Notes under the pieces: model-generated | What the model saw: only the letters and a program-made list of their open reading frames with translations | The model's database searches: none | What the model was told of the DNA's origin: nothing | IMG/VR virus record: IMGVR_UViG_3300044691_000566 | Location: 62,001 to 126,000 of that record | Strand: one strand, 5' to 3' | DNA: 64,000 bases | DNA from: a virus | Program-made: the position numbers and the translations under genes | In this document: positions 14,392 through 22,768 of the stretch, piece after piece | Position numbering within the stretch: the first letter of the stretch is position 1 | Layout: each line of letters starts with the position of its first letter

Positions 14392-14880
14392 GTGATCAAC
14401 GACGGCTCCCGGGTCCGCTACACCGGCCACGAGGACGGCCCCCTGATTCGTGGGGACCAGGGCTCCGTCCTCGTGGCCTCCGGCCACGCCGCCCACGTCC
14501 AGTGGCGCACAGGAGCCCTCGCCGGACAGGTCACCCTCCACGACACCGACACCGACGACATCGAACCCCTCACCCCCCGCCAGGGCGCCGTGGAAGACGC
14601 CCTCGACGACTCCCTGGACGTCGAGGGCCTCGGCACCTTCACCGCCCGCCAGATCTACGACGAAGGCGGCTCAGAAGCCCTCCTCAACGCCATGGCCGAC
14701 GCCGGACGCCTCGCCGCCTTCCAGGAAATAGCCGAAGACGCCCTCGCCCTGGTCGCCGAACGCATACGCACCTCCGCCGCCTTCACCACCGTGGCCGTCC
14801 ACCTGGACGAAGACGAAGCCGACGAGATGGTCCGCCTGGCCGCCGCAGCCCTCATCCGGGACGCCTACCACACCCCCTGA
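14392..14880 (+). CDS. Hypothetical head-module protein
   Basis: One hundred and sixty-two residues from GTG 14392, four bases after the previous stop. Residues 1-55 look like a small beta-barrel (GSRVRYTGHEDGPLIRGDQG ... VQWRTG), as in SH3/KOW-type folds. The rest is helical and acidic. Function unknown. GAA codons are frequent here, unlike in flanking regions. Confidence 0.6.
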   Translation: MINDGSRVRYTGHEDGPLIRGDQGSVLVASGHAAHVQWRTGALAGQVTLHDTDTDDIEPLTPRQGAVEDALDDSLDVEGLGTFTARQIYDEGGSEALLNAMADAGRLAAFQEIAEDALALVAERIRTSAAFTTVAVHLDEDEADEMVRLAAAALIRDAYHTP

Positions 14881-14900
14881 TGTCCACCACGCCCGATCTC

Positions 14901-14917
14901 CGCCGAAAGGTTGGAGG
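14901..14917 (+). repeat. Structural-gene leader motif
   Basis: CGCCGAAAGGTTGGAGG, a diverged copy of the structural-gene leader, 7 bases before the GTG at 14924. Confidence 0.4.
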
Positions 14918-14923
14918 TGGACA

Positions 14924-16822
14924 GTGGCCAAGATCAGACTGTGTGACCGCTGCGGAGGAAGATCATCCCCGCACATTCCCCGGGAGCGCGTGGGCGACCA
15001 GATGCTCTGCCAGGGCTGCGCACACGCCGTCGCCCGCCAGCGCACCGCCACCACCCCCACCACCGACTTCTGGCCCGGCGAACACACCCCCGAGGGAACC
15101 CACCCCCTCCTCGCCCCGCTGCCCCCCTCCGTCTGGCGCCGCTACCACAGCACCCAGCACACCGCAGCCCCCGACGCCCCCGGCTACCCCAACCCGCACC
15201 ACCAGGAGATGCACGGCCCCGACAGCCCAGCCGCCCACGAGTGGTACCACGGCACCAGCACGTCCTTCGAAGGACCCCCCAAAAGCGCCACCGAACTCAT
15301 GAACGACCACCAGTACTGGGGCAACTTCGGAGCAGGCGACTGGAACAACCACATCGGCTCCCACTGGACGTCCCTCCACGGCATGGCCAAGGGCTTCCTC
15401 GCCGCCAGCAGCGCAGGCAACCGCGTCATCCACGCCAAGCTCCACATGAAAAACCCCGTCAAATACAACTCCCTGGACCACATGACGCACGACGCCTACG
15501 AGCGCCTGTCCGCCTCCGGGGACATGCAAGACGGCGGAGAACACGTCGGCAAACACCAGGACGACGCAGGAGACCACTCCTGCTGCTCCGGAGCCCTCCT
15601 GCGCTACGCCAAGGGCGAGCACCGCTCAGACGGCAAATACGGCCTGGAACGCTACCGCGACTCCCTGCGCGCCTCCGGCCACGACGGCATCCTCATGCGC
15701 AACAACACCGACGACCCGATCGGCCACTGGAACGCCATCCCCCTGTCCGCCGACCACATACAGATCACCAACAGCGGCTGCAACCGCCCCCACCACGACC
15801 CCCGCGACCACGACGACACCGAATTCGAAGACCACCGCAGCAAGCTCCTCGGGAACTGGCAGGAAGAAAAGCCCTACCACCCCGCCCAGTACACCCACGG
15901 CAAGCCCCTGCCCGGCCCCGGAACCGTCGACCACGCACACACGCAGAAGAAGGCCGACACCTTCCCCCACCTCCAGCCCCACCAGAACCGTCCAGACGCC
16001 GACCCCCACACCCACGGCGAAAACCTGGACGAACTGCACGAGGAGAACGAACCCTCCTTCGGCGGCGAATACTGCGCGCACTGCGACGACCTCACCGACC
16101 ACACCACCGAGCAGCACGGCAAAGAACACGACCTACGGCACCTGGAAACCGAACACGGCTACGGACCCGACCACTACCTGCACCACGCACTCCAGGAAAT
16201 GAGCCCGCAGGAAGTGGCCGACCACCACGAACACGAACACACCACCGACTTCCCCAGCGGCGACTTCCCCACCCATACGCACTTCCCGAAGGAGGCCCGT
16301 ATGGCCGGGGCCATGAACAAAACCGCCCACGACAGCGGCGACGGCGCCACCATCTTCCACTGCCCCTTCTGCGGCTCCGGCCAGGTCATCGCCCGCAGCG
16401 ACCGCACCACCGAGTGCGAGTACTGCCACGCCTGCTTCACCGTCCAGGTCCAGCCCCAATTCCCCGCATTCCCCCAGACCATCGACGGAATGCCCATGCA
16501 GGTCCCCGGCATGCCCGGCCAGATCGGCGGACCCCCCGCAGCACCCCCCGGCGCCGACGGCACCATGCCCCCCGGCCAGGACCCCATGGCCGACCCCATG
16601 AACGGCGGCATGCCCGGCGAAGAAGACCCCGCAGCCCAGGACGAGCAGGACCCCGCCGCCGAAGAAGACAGCGCACCCCCCTTCGCCAAGGGCTCCATGC
16701 TCCGCACCGCCAGCGGCACCCCCCTGGACTGGGACAACTACCTCCGCCACCTCGCCATCAGGCACGCCGACAACGACCAGCGAGACGCCGTGATCGAACG
16801 CGTCCGGGGAGAACGACGATGA
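14924..16822 (+). CDS. Multidomain virion-type protein with ART-like domain
   Basis: A 632-residue protein from GTG 14924. Residues 1-35 carry a zinc ribbon (CDRCGG ... CQGC). Residues about 103-290 resemble an ADP-ribosyltransferase fold: EWYHGTSTSF, then GSHWTSLHGMAKGFLA, then a long insert and RASGHDGILMRNN before the last strand, matching the H-G-T / W-T-S / small-G-D pattern of phage ART-like domains. Residues about 465-510 hold a second ribbon (CPFCGSGQ ... CEYCHAC). The remainder is His/Asp/Pro-rich linker. Placed just before the portal operon, so it may be carried in the virion. Catalytic activity is unproven. Confidence 0.6.
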   Translation: MAKIRLCDRCGGRSSPHIPRERVGDQMLCQGCAHAVARQRTATTPTTDFWPGEHTPEGTHPLLAPLPPSVWRRYHSTQHTAAPDAPGYPNPHHQEMHGPDSPAAHEWYHGTSTSFEGPPKSATELMNDHQYWGNFGAGDWNNHIGSHWTSLHGMAKGFLAASSAGNRVIHAKLHMKNPVKYNSLDHMTHDAYERLSASGDMQDGGEHVGKHQDDAGDHSCCSGALLRYAKGEHRSDGKYGLERYRDSLRASGHDGILMRNNTDDPIGHWNAIPLSADHIQITNSGCNRPHHDPRDHDDTEFEDHRSKLLGNWQEEKPYHPAQYTHGKPLPGPGTVDHAHTQKKADTFPHLQPHQNRPDADPHTHGENLDELHEENEPSFGGEYCAHCDDLTDHTTEQHGKEHDLRHLETEHGYGPDHYLHHALQEMSPQEVADHHEHEHTTDFPSGDFPTHTHFPKEARMAGAMNKTAHDSGDGATIFHCPFCGSGQVIARSDRTTECEYCHACFTVQVQPQFPAFPQTIDGMPMQVPGMPGQIGGPPAAPPGADGTMPPGQDPMADPMNGGMPGEEDPAAQDEQDPAAEEDSAPPFAKGSMLRTASGTPLDWDNYLRHLAIRHADNDQRDAVIERVRGERR

Positions 16823-17022
16823 CCGACACCCGCACCCTCTACGTCCTCGTGAACTACACCGACCACGCCGCCACCCACCAGCGCGGCGAATCCGTCCAGT
16901 TCACCACCGACGACCGCGAAGCCGACGAACTCCTGCGACGCGGCGTCCTCACCACCCACCCCGTACGCCGCCAAGCCGGAGAAAACTCCGCCCGCACCGA
17001 GCCGAAGGCCGACCAGACATGA
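16819..17022 (+). CDS. Small portal-associated hypothetical protein
   Basis: Sixty-seven residues from ATG 16819 (ATGA overlap). The pattern YVLVNYTDH...HQRGESVQF...EADELLRRGVL is that of short proteins encoded beside phage portal genes, with a strand followed by a D-x-E-A-x-x-L-L helix. Function unknown. Confidence 0.6.
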   Translation: MTDTRTLYVLVNYTDHAATHQRGESVQFTTDDREADELLRRGVLTTHPVRRQAGENSARTEPKADQT

Positions 17023-17327
17023 TCGCCAGGGAGGTCCTCGCCCTGATCGAGGGCACTCCCTCGATCACCCTGCCCGGCATCCCCGCCAACGGCATCAACT
17101 GCCAGGGATCCAGATTCCACTCCCCGCGCCCCATGCTCCTCCACCGCGTGGAACTGCCCCACAACCCCGGACAGCCCATCTACCTCTGCGGCACCTGCGC
17201 AGACAACTACCACCTCCTGCACGCCCTGGAACAGCCCCGAAAGGTGCCCTGGCCCGTCCGACGGTGCTTCGGAAACATGATCCGGGCCCTCGTGCCCCCC
17301 AACACCCAGGAGCACGACCGTGCCTGA
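17019..17327 (+). CDS. Hypothetical protein with Cys pair
   Basis: One hundred and two residues from ATG 17019, overlapping both neighbours. A YLCGTCADNYH motif (about residues 55-65) with an earlier Cys near residue 28 may bind zinc. Function unknown. It overlaps the portal start by 8 bases. Confidence 0.6.
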   Translation: MIAREVLALIEGTPSITLPGIPANGINCQGSRFHSPRPMLLHRVELPHNPGQPIYLCGTCADNYHLLHALEQPRKVPWPVRRCFGNMIRALVPPNTQEHDRA

Positions 17328-19425
17328 GACGCCCCCCACCCCGGACGAATGGAAGCAGGCCGTCTTCCAGCGCCTCGGCAAGGCCATGATCCGAGGAGGA
17401 GCAGCCCGGACCGACGGCACCCCCGAAGCCGCCCAGATGAAGGCCAACCGCCGCGTCGCCATGAAGAAGACCGGCGCCGCCACCCCCGCGACCGCCTTCG
17501 CCACCGGCCGCCCCCGCGACCCCCTCTTCTACTGGAAGCAGAACAACCTCCCCTACGAGGTCGACGACGAAACCCAGCTCCGGCAGCTCCGCATGTACTG
17601 CCGCCTCCTCTACCAGACCCACCCCGTCATCGCCTCATGCATCGACATCTACACCAAATACCCCCTCCTCGGCATGGAACTGCGCTGCAAAGACGAGCAG
17701 ATAACCCAGTTCTACGAAGACCTCTTCTTCACCGAGGACGGCCTCAACTACGACGAATTCCTCCTCGACGTCGGCCGTGAATACTGGACCGTCGGCGAAG
17801 CATGGCCCTTCGCCACCTTCAATGAATCCCTCGGCATCTGGGACGACGAAGAACTCCTCAACCCCGACGACGTCTCCGTACAACGCTCTGCATTCCTCAA
17901 AGAACCCCGCTTCCTCATCCGCCTCCCCGAAACCATCCGCGAAATCATGCAGAAGCGCTCCCCCGCCTGGGAGTACGAGAAGCTCATGCAGGTCTACCCC
18001 GAACTGTCCCAGTACGGCGGCGCCGACGACATGATGCCCGTCTCCAACATTCTGCTCCGCCAGATGAAATTCAAAGCCGACACCTTCTCCAAACGCGGCA
18101 TCCCCATCCTCATGCGCGCCATGCGAGCCGTCATGCAGGAAGAAATGCTCAACGCCGCCCAGGACGCCATTGCCGACCGCCTCTACACCCCCCTCGTCCT
18201 GGTCAAACTCGGCGCCAGCGCCACCGACCTGGGCACCGAAGTCCCCTGGATCCCCACCCCGGACGACCTCGAAGAGTTCATGGAGTCCCTGGACGCCGCC
18301 CTCGCCGCCGACTTCCGCGCCCTGGTGCACAACTTCGCCGTCACCATGGAACCCGTCTTCGGCCGCGAAAACATGCCCGACATGACCCCCGACTTCGAAC
18401 GCCTGGAAGACCGCATACTCCAGTCCTTCGGCATGTCCAAAACCATGCTCAACGGCGCCTCCTCCGGCGAGACCTACGCCGCCGACGCCCTCAACCGCGA
18501 CCTCGTCTCGCAGCTCCTCACCACCTATCAGGACATGATCAAGCGCCACTTCCACCAGCGCGCCCTCGTCGTCGCGGAGGCCCAGGAGCACTACGACTAC
18601 GACGAGCGCAACGGCAAGCGCTTCGTCAAAATGGAAGAAATCCTGGAAATCGACGAGGAAACCGGCGAAGAACGCATCGTCGAACAACCCAAACTCCTCG
18701 TCCCCGAACTGGTCATGCAGACCATGTCCCTCAGCGACGAATCCGCCGAACGCGAATTCTTCGAAGCCCTCCGCGCCGCCGGAGTCCCCATCTCGATGAA
18801 GACCCGCCTCATGGCCTCCGGCATCGACTTCGAAGACGAGGTGGAGCGCACCCAGGACGAGCAGGTCCAGCTCGCCATCGCCGAGCAGGAGACCCGCAAG
18901 AAGATCTACCAGGGCCTGAAGGACAAGGGCCTCCCCATCCCGGCGGACATGAAGATCGACTTCCAGCCCGCCGCCGAGCAGGCCCAGCCCCCGGCCATGC
19001 CCATGCCACCCATGCGCGCACCCATGCTCGGCACCGACGACATCACCCCCACCCCCAATCTGGCCCCCACCCAGATGGACCTCATGGCCGACGAGCCCGC
19101 CGGAGGCGTCCCCATGCCCGGCATGGACGCCCAACCCGTGGATGGCTCGGAGACCGGCGGCGAAGCCCCCGCCGAAGGCGCCCAGCGCCCGCCCGAGAGC
19201 GACGAGCAGCGCGGCGGCATGCCCAAGCCCGCCGCCCTCTTCCGGCAGTCCGAGCGCACCCGCAAGCTCGCCCGGGAGCTGTACCGGCCCCGCGAGAAGC
19301 CCGACGACGTACCGCTCAGCGAATGGGACCCCATCGGCAAGTTCAGCCAGCCCAAGGTGGTCGGCGTCCGTCGCCACATCGAGGTCGACCCGAAGACGTT
19401 CTACGAGGAGGCAGTAAATGCCTAA
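17320..19425 (+). CDS. Portal protein
   Basis: A 701-residue protein from GTG 17320. Helical stem regions flank a core of the portal type: a stretch CRLLYQTHPVIASCIDIYTK (about residues 90-110), where N-x-x-V-x-x-x-I-D-x-x is usual, a beta-rich wing and a long helix ending in the GASSGETYAADALNRDL turn (about residues 381-397), typical of portals. The C-terminal 170 residues are Met/Pro-rich and probably face the capsid interior. A dodecameric portal is the packaging and tail-docking channel. Codon use changes sharply near 18838, inside this gene. The gene order (capsid protease and major capsid 13-20 kb downstream) fits. Confidence 0.82.
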   Translation: MPETPPTPDEWKQAVFQRLGKAMIRGGAARTDGTPEAAQMKANRRVAMKKTGAATPATAFATGRPRDPLFYWKQNNLPYEVDDETQLRQLRMYCRLLYQTHPVIASCIDIYTKYPLLGMELRCKDEQITQFYEDLFFTEDGLNYDEFLLDVGREYWTVGEAWPFATFNESLGIWDDEELLNPDDVSVQRSAFLKEPRFLIRLPETIREIMQKRSPAWEYEKLMQVYPELSQYGGADDMMPVSNILLRQMKFKADTFSKRGIPILMRAMRAVMQEEMLNAAQDAIADRLYTPLVLVKLGASATDLGTEVPWIPTPDDLEEFMESLDAALAADFRALVHNFAVTMEPVFGRENMPDMTPDFERLEDRILQSFGMSKTMLNGASSGETYAADALNRDLVSQLLTTYQDMIKRHFHQRALVVAEAQEHYDYDERNGKRFVKMEEILEIDEETGEERIVEQPKLLVPELVMQTMSLSDESAEREFFEALRAAGVPISMKTRLMASGIDFEDEVERTQDEQVQLAIAEQETRKKIYQGLKDKGLPIPADMKIDFQPAAEQAQPPAMPMPPMRAPMLGTDDITPTPNLAPTQMDLMADEPAGGVPMPGMDAQPVDGSETGGEAPAEGAQRPPESDEQRGGMPKPAALFRQSERTRKLARELYRPREKPDDVPLSEWDPIGKFSQPKVVGVRRHIEVDPKTFYEEAVNA

Positions 19426-22400
19426 GCACCTGACGGTCAACGACGAGTCCGCATTTATCACCGCTGGCCAGATCGGCGTGGCCAATGGGGTCGCGGGGCT
19501 GGGGTCGGACGGGAAGGTGCCGACGGCTCAGCTCCCCACGTCGGTGACCGGCTCGGTCATCTCTGTCGACGGCCTGATCGGCAACGTCGACCTGACCAGT
19601 CGGTATGCGCTGCTGAGCACCTCCTCGCGGGTGGACTGGATCAGTCCGCTGAACTACGAGGCGGTGGCCGACGGCACGACCGATGATCATGTCGCGATCC
19701 AGGCCGCGCTGAACGCGGCTCCGGCGGGTGGCGTGGTGTTCCTGGGCTCGCGGAAGTACGGGCTCGGCGCGAAGATCACGGTGCCGCCGTACGTGACGCT
19801 GCTGGGCGGTTTCGCCGACCGGGACGGTGCGGGAGACCCTGAGGCGGCTCTGATTCCGCTGCCCGGGTTTTCCAGCCCGATGGTGGTTGAGCTGGTCGAT
19901 CAGGTGACCGGTGCGTACGGCACGGTGAGCCGGGATGCGGTGCTGGCGAACTTCACCATTGACGGGCGGCTGCTGACGACGGAGTCCGTCAATGGTGTCC
20001 AGGCCAGTGGCCTTGTGCACGGCGTGCAGATGCAGAATGTGTCGGTTCACAAGGTGCGCGGGCACGCGGTGAGCCTGGTGAGCAACAGCAGCGGCAATCC
20101 GTACTCCTGGCACCTGAGCAACGTGCAGGTCTCCGGCAGCGGGTCGGTGACGACCTGGGACGGGTTCCACTTCATCGGTACGGATCACGTGTTCGTGGAC
20201 TGCCGTACGGAGGGGGTGCGGGGCAACGGTTTCTACCTCCAGGGGTGCCCGAACTCGTCGCTGACGGGGTGCCGTGCCGAGTGGTCGGCCCTCAACGGTT
20301 TCTACATCACCGGCTCGTACGGATCGGTGCAGGGCTCGGGCAGCATCCTGCTGTCCGGCTGCTCCACCGACCGCAGCTCACAGTACGGCGTGCTGATCGA
20401 CTCCACCGGTACCGGGCACGTCATCCTCAGCGGCCTGATGGCCCGCAGGGACGGCCGCAACGGTTTCCCGGGTACGGGCGGCGGCGGGTACGCGGCGGTG
20501 CGGGTGAGCAGCGCCACCACGCCGGTCCTGGTGACGGGTCTGTCGTGCTTCCCCGGGGTCGGCGACGACGGCCTGGGGGTGAACAGTCCCGAGCGCGGAA
20601 TCAGCGTGGCCAACAGCACGTACTGCATGGTGACGGGCTCCTACCTGCACGCGGATCTCACTCCGTATCACGACGGTGGCGGAAACGGGCAGTTCTACCG
20701 GGGACCGAACGTGGCCACGGCCACGGGGATCACCAGCGCGCCCGTCCGCTCGACGACGGAGCCCGCTGCCCTGTCCGGGCCGCTGACCCTCACGCAGGGC
20801 GGCTTCCTCGGCGTGCGGGGGGCGAGCGGCAATACGCTGCTGAACGGGCAGGTCACCGGGGACACCAACAACCGGGTGAACATCTCGGCTGGCGGAACGG
20901 TGACGTGGGGGTCGGGCGGTGCGGCCCCGGATACGACGCTGGCCCGGTCGGGGGTCAACCGGCTCGCGCTGTCCGGGGACGTGAGCCTGTTCGGGGTGGC
21001 CACCACCCCGCTGGGGTGGCTGAACGTCAAGGGCCCGGCGTACGGGGCGCTGGGTGACGGGACCACCGACGACACGGTGGCCATCCAGGCCGCCATCGAC
21101 GCGGCTGCGGCTGCCGGTGGCGGCACGGTGTACTTCCCCTACGGCGTCTACCGGACCTCGAACGCCCTGGTCCTCAAGACCGGCGTGACCCTGCGGGGGG
21201 TCCACTCCACGGCGTGGGCCAACCGCTTCACCACGGCGCTGTGCTCGCTGAAGGCGACGGCGTCGTTTGCGGGCGAATGCCTGATTTCGATGCTGGGGTC
21301 GGACATCACCGGGTCCGGGCACAACGAGGGCAATTGTCGGATCTTCGACCTGGAGCTGGACGGCTCCGCCATGAGTACCGGGTCGGTGTCCGGGATCCAT
21401 GCGCAGGGTGAGGTGCTGGACGTGATGCTCCAGCGCGTGATGGTCCGGAACATGACGCACAACGGTATCCATACGAATGTGGGGACGGGTACGAAAGCTC
21501 CGCACGACTGGAGCTTTGACAGCGTCGTCGCCTACCAGAACGCCCAGTTCGGCTTCTCCATGTCCATGACGGACGGCTACGTGCGCAACTGCGTGGCCAC
21601 CACCAACGGCAGCGACGGGTGGTTCCTCGGGCCGTTCGGGAGTCTCACCATGGACTCCTGCCAGGCGTTGTGGAACACCAACCACGGTCTGACCATCGGG
21701 GGCGGCAGCCAGGTCGGCAACCTGACCGTCAACAGCTTCCTGACCGACCGCAATGGTCACGACGGGATCCACCTGGGGCCGAGTTCCGGTTCGGGTTCTC
21801 CGCCGTTCGTGCTGACCGGCATAACGCTGAACCGGGACGGCCGGAACAGCAAGGCCGGTGGCGCCGGGTACGCGGGCCTGCGGATCGACGGGTGCGCCAA
21901 CCCGGTGATCATCAACGGGCTCAACGTCAACACGGGCGTGGACGACGACGCGACGGGCGTCAACAGCCCGCAGTACGGGATCCGGCTCACCGCCACCAAC
22001 GCCTACGTGCAGGTCAACGGCGGTTATGTGCACGGGGACACGCTGGGCTGGAACGACGACGGGACCAGCACCATCGTCCGTCGCTTCAACGTGGACGAGG
22101 CCACCGGGCTCAGGACCGCTCCGGTCTTCGCCTACGGCAACAGCGTCTCCACGTACGGCAGCTCCCTCGATGTCCCCGGTCACGCGATGGGGCTGCCGAG
22201 CCCCCGGGAGCACGGCGCCATCGCCTGGTCGGTCAACCCCCGGTCGGTCCGGTCCGACAAGCTCACTACCAGCGGCACCCTCTACCTGGCTGCACTGTAC
22301 GTTCCGCGCCCGGCGACGGCCGTGAAGCTCTTCTGGGGCATCAACACGGCCGGGGTGACCCCCACGGCCGGGCAGAACTTCGTCGGGCTCTACAGCGCCG

Positions 22401-22702
22401 CCGGGACGCAGCTCGCCAGCGTCGGCGTGGACGCCCGGGTGACCACGACCGGTCCGTTCCCCGAGGCCATCAGCACCGCGCTGGTGCCCGGCATGTACTG
22501 GGCGGCCTTCCTCTTCAACGCGGCCACCCCGCCGCGCCTGTATGTCGGCAGTGACCTCAACCCGCTGCTGATCAATTTCAACCTCGCCGGGGCCACGCTG
22601 GCCTTCGCCACCAACGGCACCGGCTTGACGGCCCTCCCCGCCTCCTTCTCCCCGTCCAGCAACGTCAGCTCCCAGTTCTGCCTTTTCTCCGCGCTCGCCT
22701 GA
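19418..22702 (+). CDS. Tandem beta-helix tail-spike-like protein
   Basis: A 1094-residue protein. ATG 19418 overlaps the portal end by 8 bases. Two pectate-lyase-like beta-helix modules follow an N-terminal VNDESAFITAGQIG anchor: one at about residues 75-440, opening YEAVADGTTDDHVAIQAALN, the other at about residues 545-890, opening AYGALGDGTTDDTVAIQAAI. The two share entry motif and the later VNSPxxGI segments, so one arose by duplication. A compact beta domain (about 920-1090) ends the chain. Such proteins bind or degrade surface glycans. Its place beside the portal, not in the tail module, is unusual. Confidence 0.78.
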   Translation: MPKHLTVNDESAFITAGQIGVANGVAGLGSDGKVPTAQLPTSVTGSVISVDGLIGNVDLTSRYALLSTSSRVDWISPLNYEAVADGTTDDHVAIQAALNAAPAGGVVFLGSRKYGLGAKITVPPYVTLLGGFADRDGAGDPEAALIPLPGFSSPMVVELVDQVTGAYGTVSRDAVLANFTIDGRLLTTESVNGVQASGLVHGVQMQNVSVHKVRGHAVSLVSNSSGNPYSWHLSNVQVSGSGSVTTWDGFHFIGTDHVFVDCRTEGVRGNGFYLQGCPNSSLTGCRAEWSALNGFYITGSYGSVQGSGSILLSGCSTDRSSQYGVLIDSTGTGHVILSGLMARRDGRNGFPGTGGGGYAAVRVSSATTPVLVTGLSCFPGVGDDGLGVNSPERGISVANSTYCMVTGSYLHADLTPYHDGGGNGQFYRGPNVATATGITSAPVRSTTEPAALSGPLTLTQGGFLGVRGASGNTLLNGQVTGDTNNRVNISAGGTVTWGSGGAAPDTTLARSGVNRLALSGDVSLFGVATTPLGWLNVKGPAYGALGDGTTDDTVAIQAAIDAAAAAGGGTVYFPYGVYRTSNALVLKTGVTLRGVHSTAWANRFTTALCSLKATASFAGECLISMLGSDITGSGHNEGNCRIFDLELDGSAMSTGSVSGIHAQGEVLDVMLQRVMVRNMTHNGIHTNVGTGTKAPHDWSFDSVVAYQNAQFGFSMSMTDGYVRNCVATTNGSDGWFLGPFGSLTMDSCQALWNTNHGLTIGGGSQVGNLTVNSFLTDRNGHDGIHLGPSSGSGSPPFVLTGITLNRDGRNSKAGGAGYAGLRIDGCANPVIINGLNVNTGVDDDATGVNSPQYGIRLTATNAYVQVNGGYVHGDTLGWNDDGTSTIVRRFNVDEATGLRTAPVFAYGNSVSTYGSSLDVPGHAMGLPSPREHGAIAWSVNPRSVRSDKLTTSGTLYLAALYVPRPATAVKLFWGINTAGVTPTAGQNFVGLYSAAGTQLASVGVDARVTTTGPFPEAISTALVPGMYWAAFLFNAATPPRLYVGSDLNPLLINFNLAGATLAFATNGTGLTALPASFSPSSNVSSQFCLFSALA

Positions 22703-22720
22703 CCGTTCGAGCATCTGCTG

Positions 22721-22754
22721 TCACCCCTTCCGCCAGCGCGCGGAAGGGGTGAAA
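22721..22754 (+). terminator. Hairpin overlapping the structural-gene leader
   Basis: TCACCCCTTCCGC 22721-22733 pairs perfectly with GCGGAAGGGGTGA 22740-22752 (13 bp). The 3' arm is itself the GGAAGGGGTGAAAG leader seen before other structural genes. It may terminate the spike message, regulate the next gene, or both. Confidence 0.6.
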
Positions 22755-22768
22755 GCACAGGAGGACGC

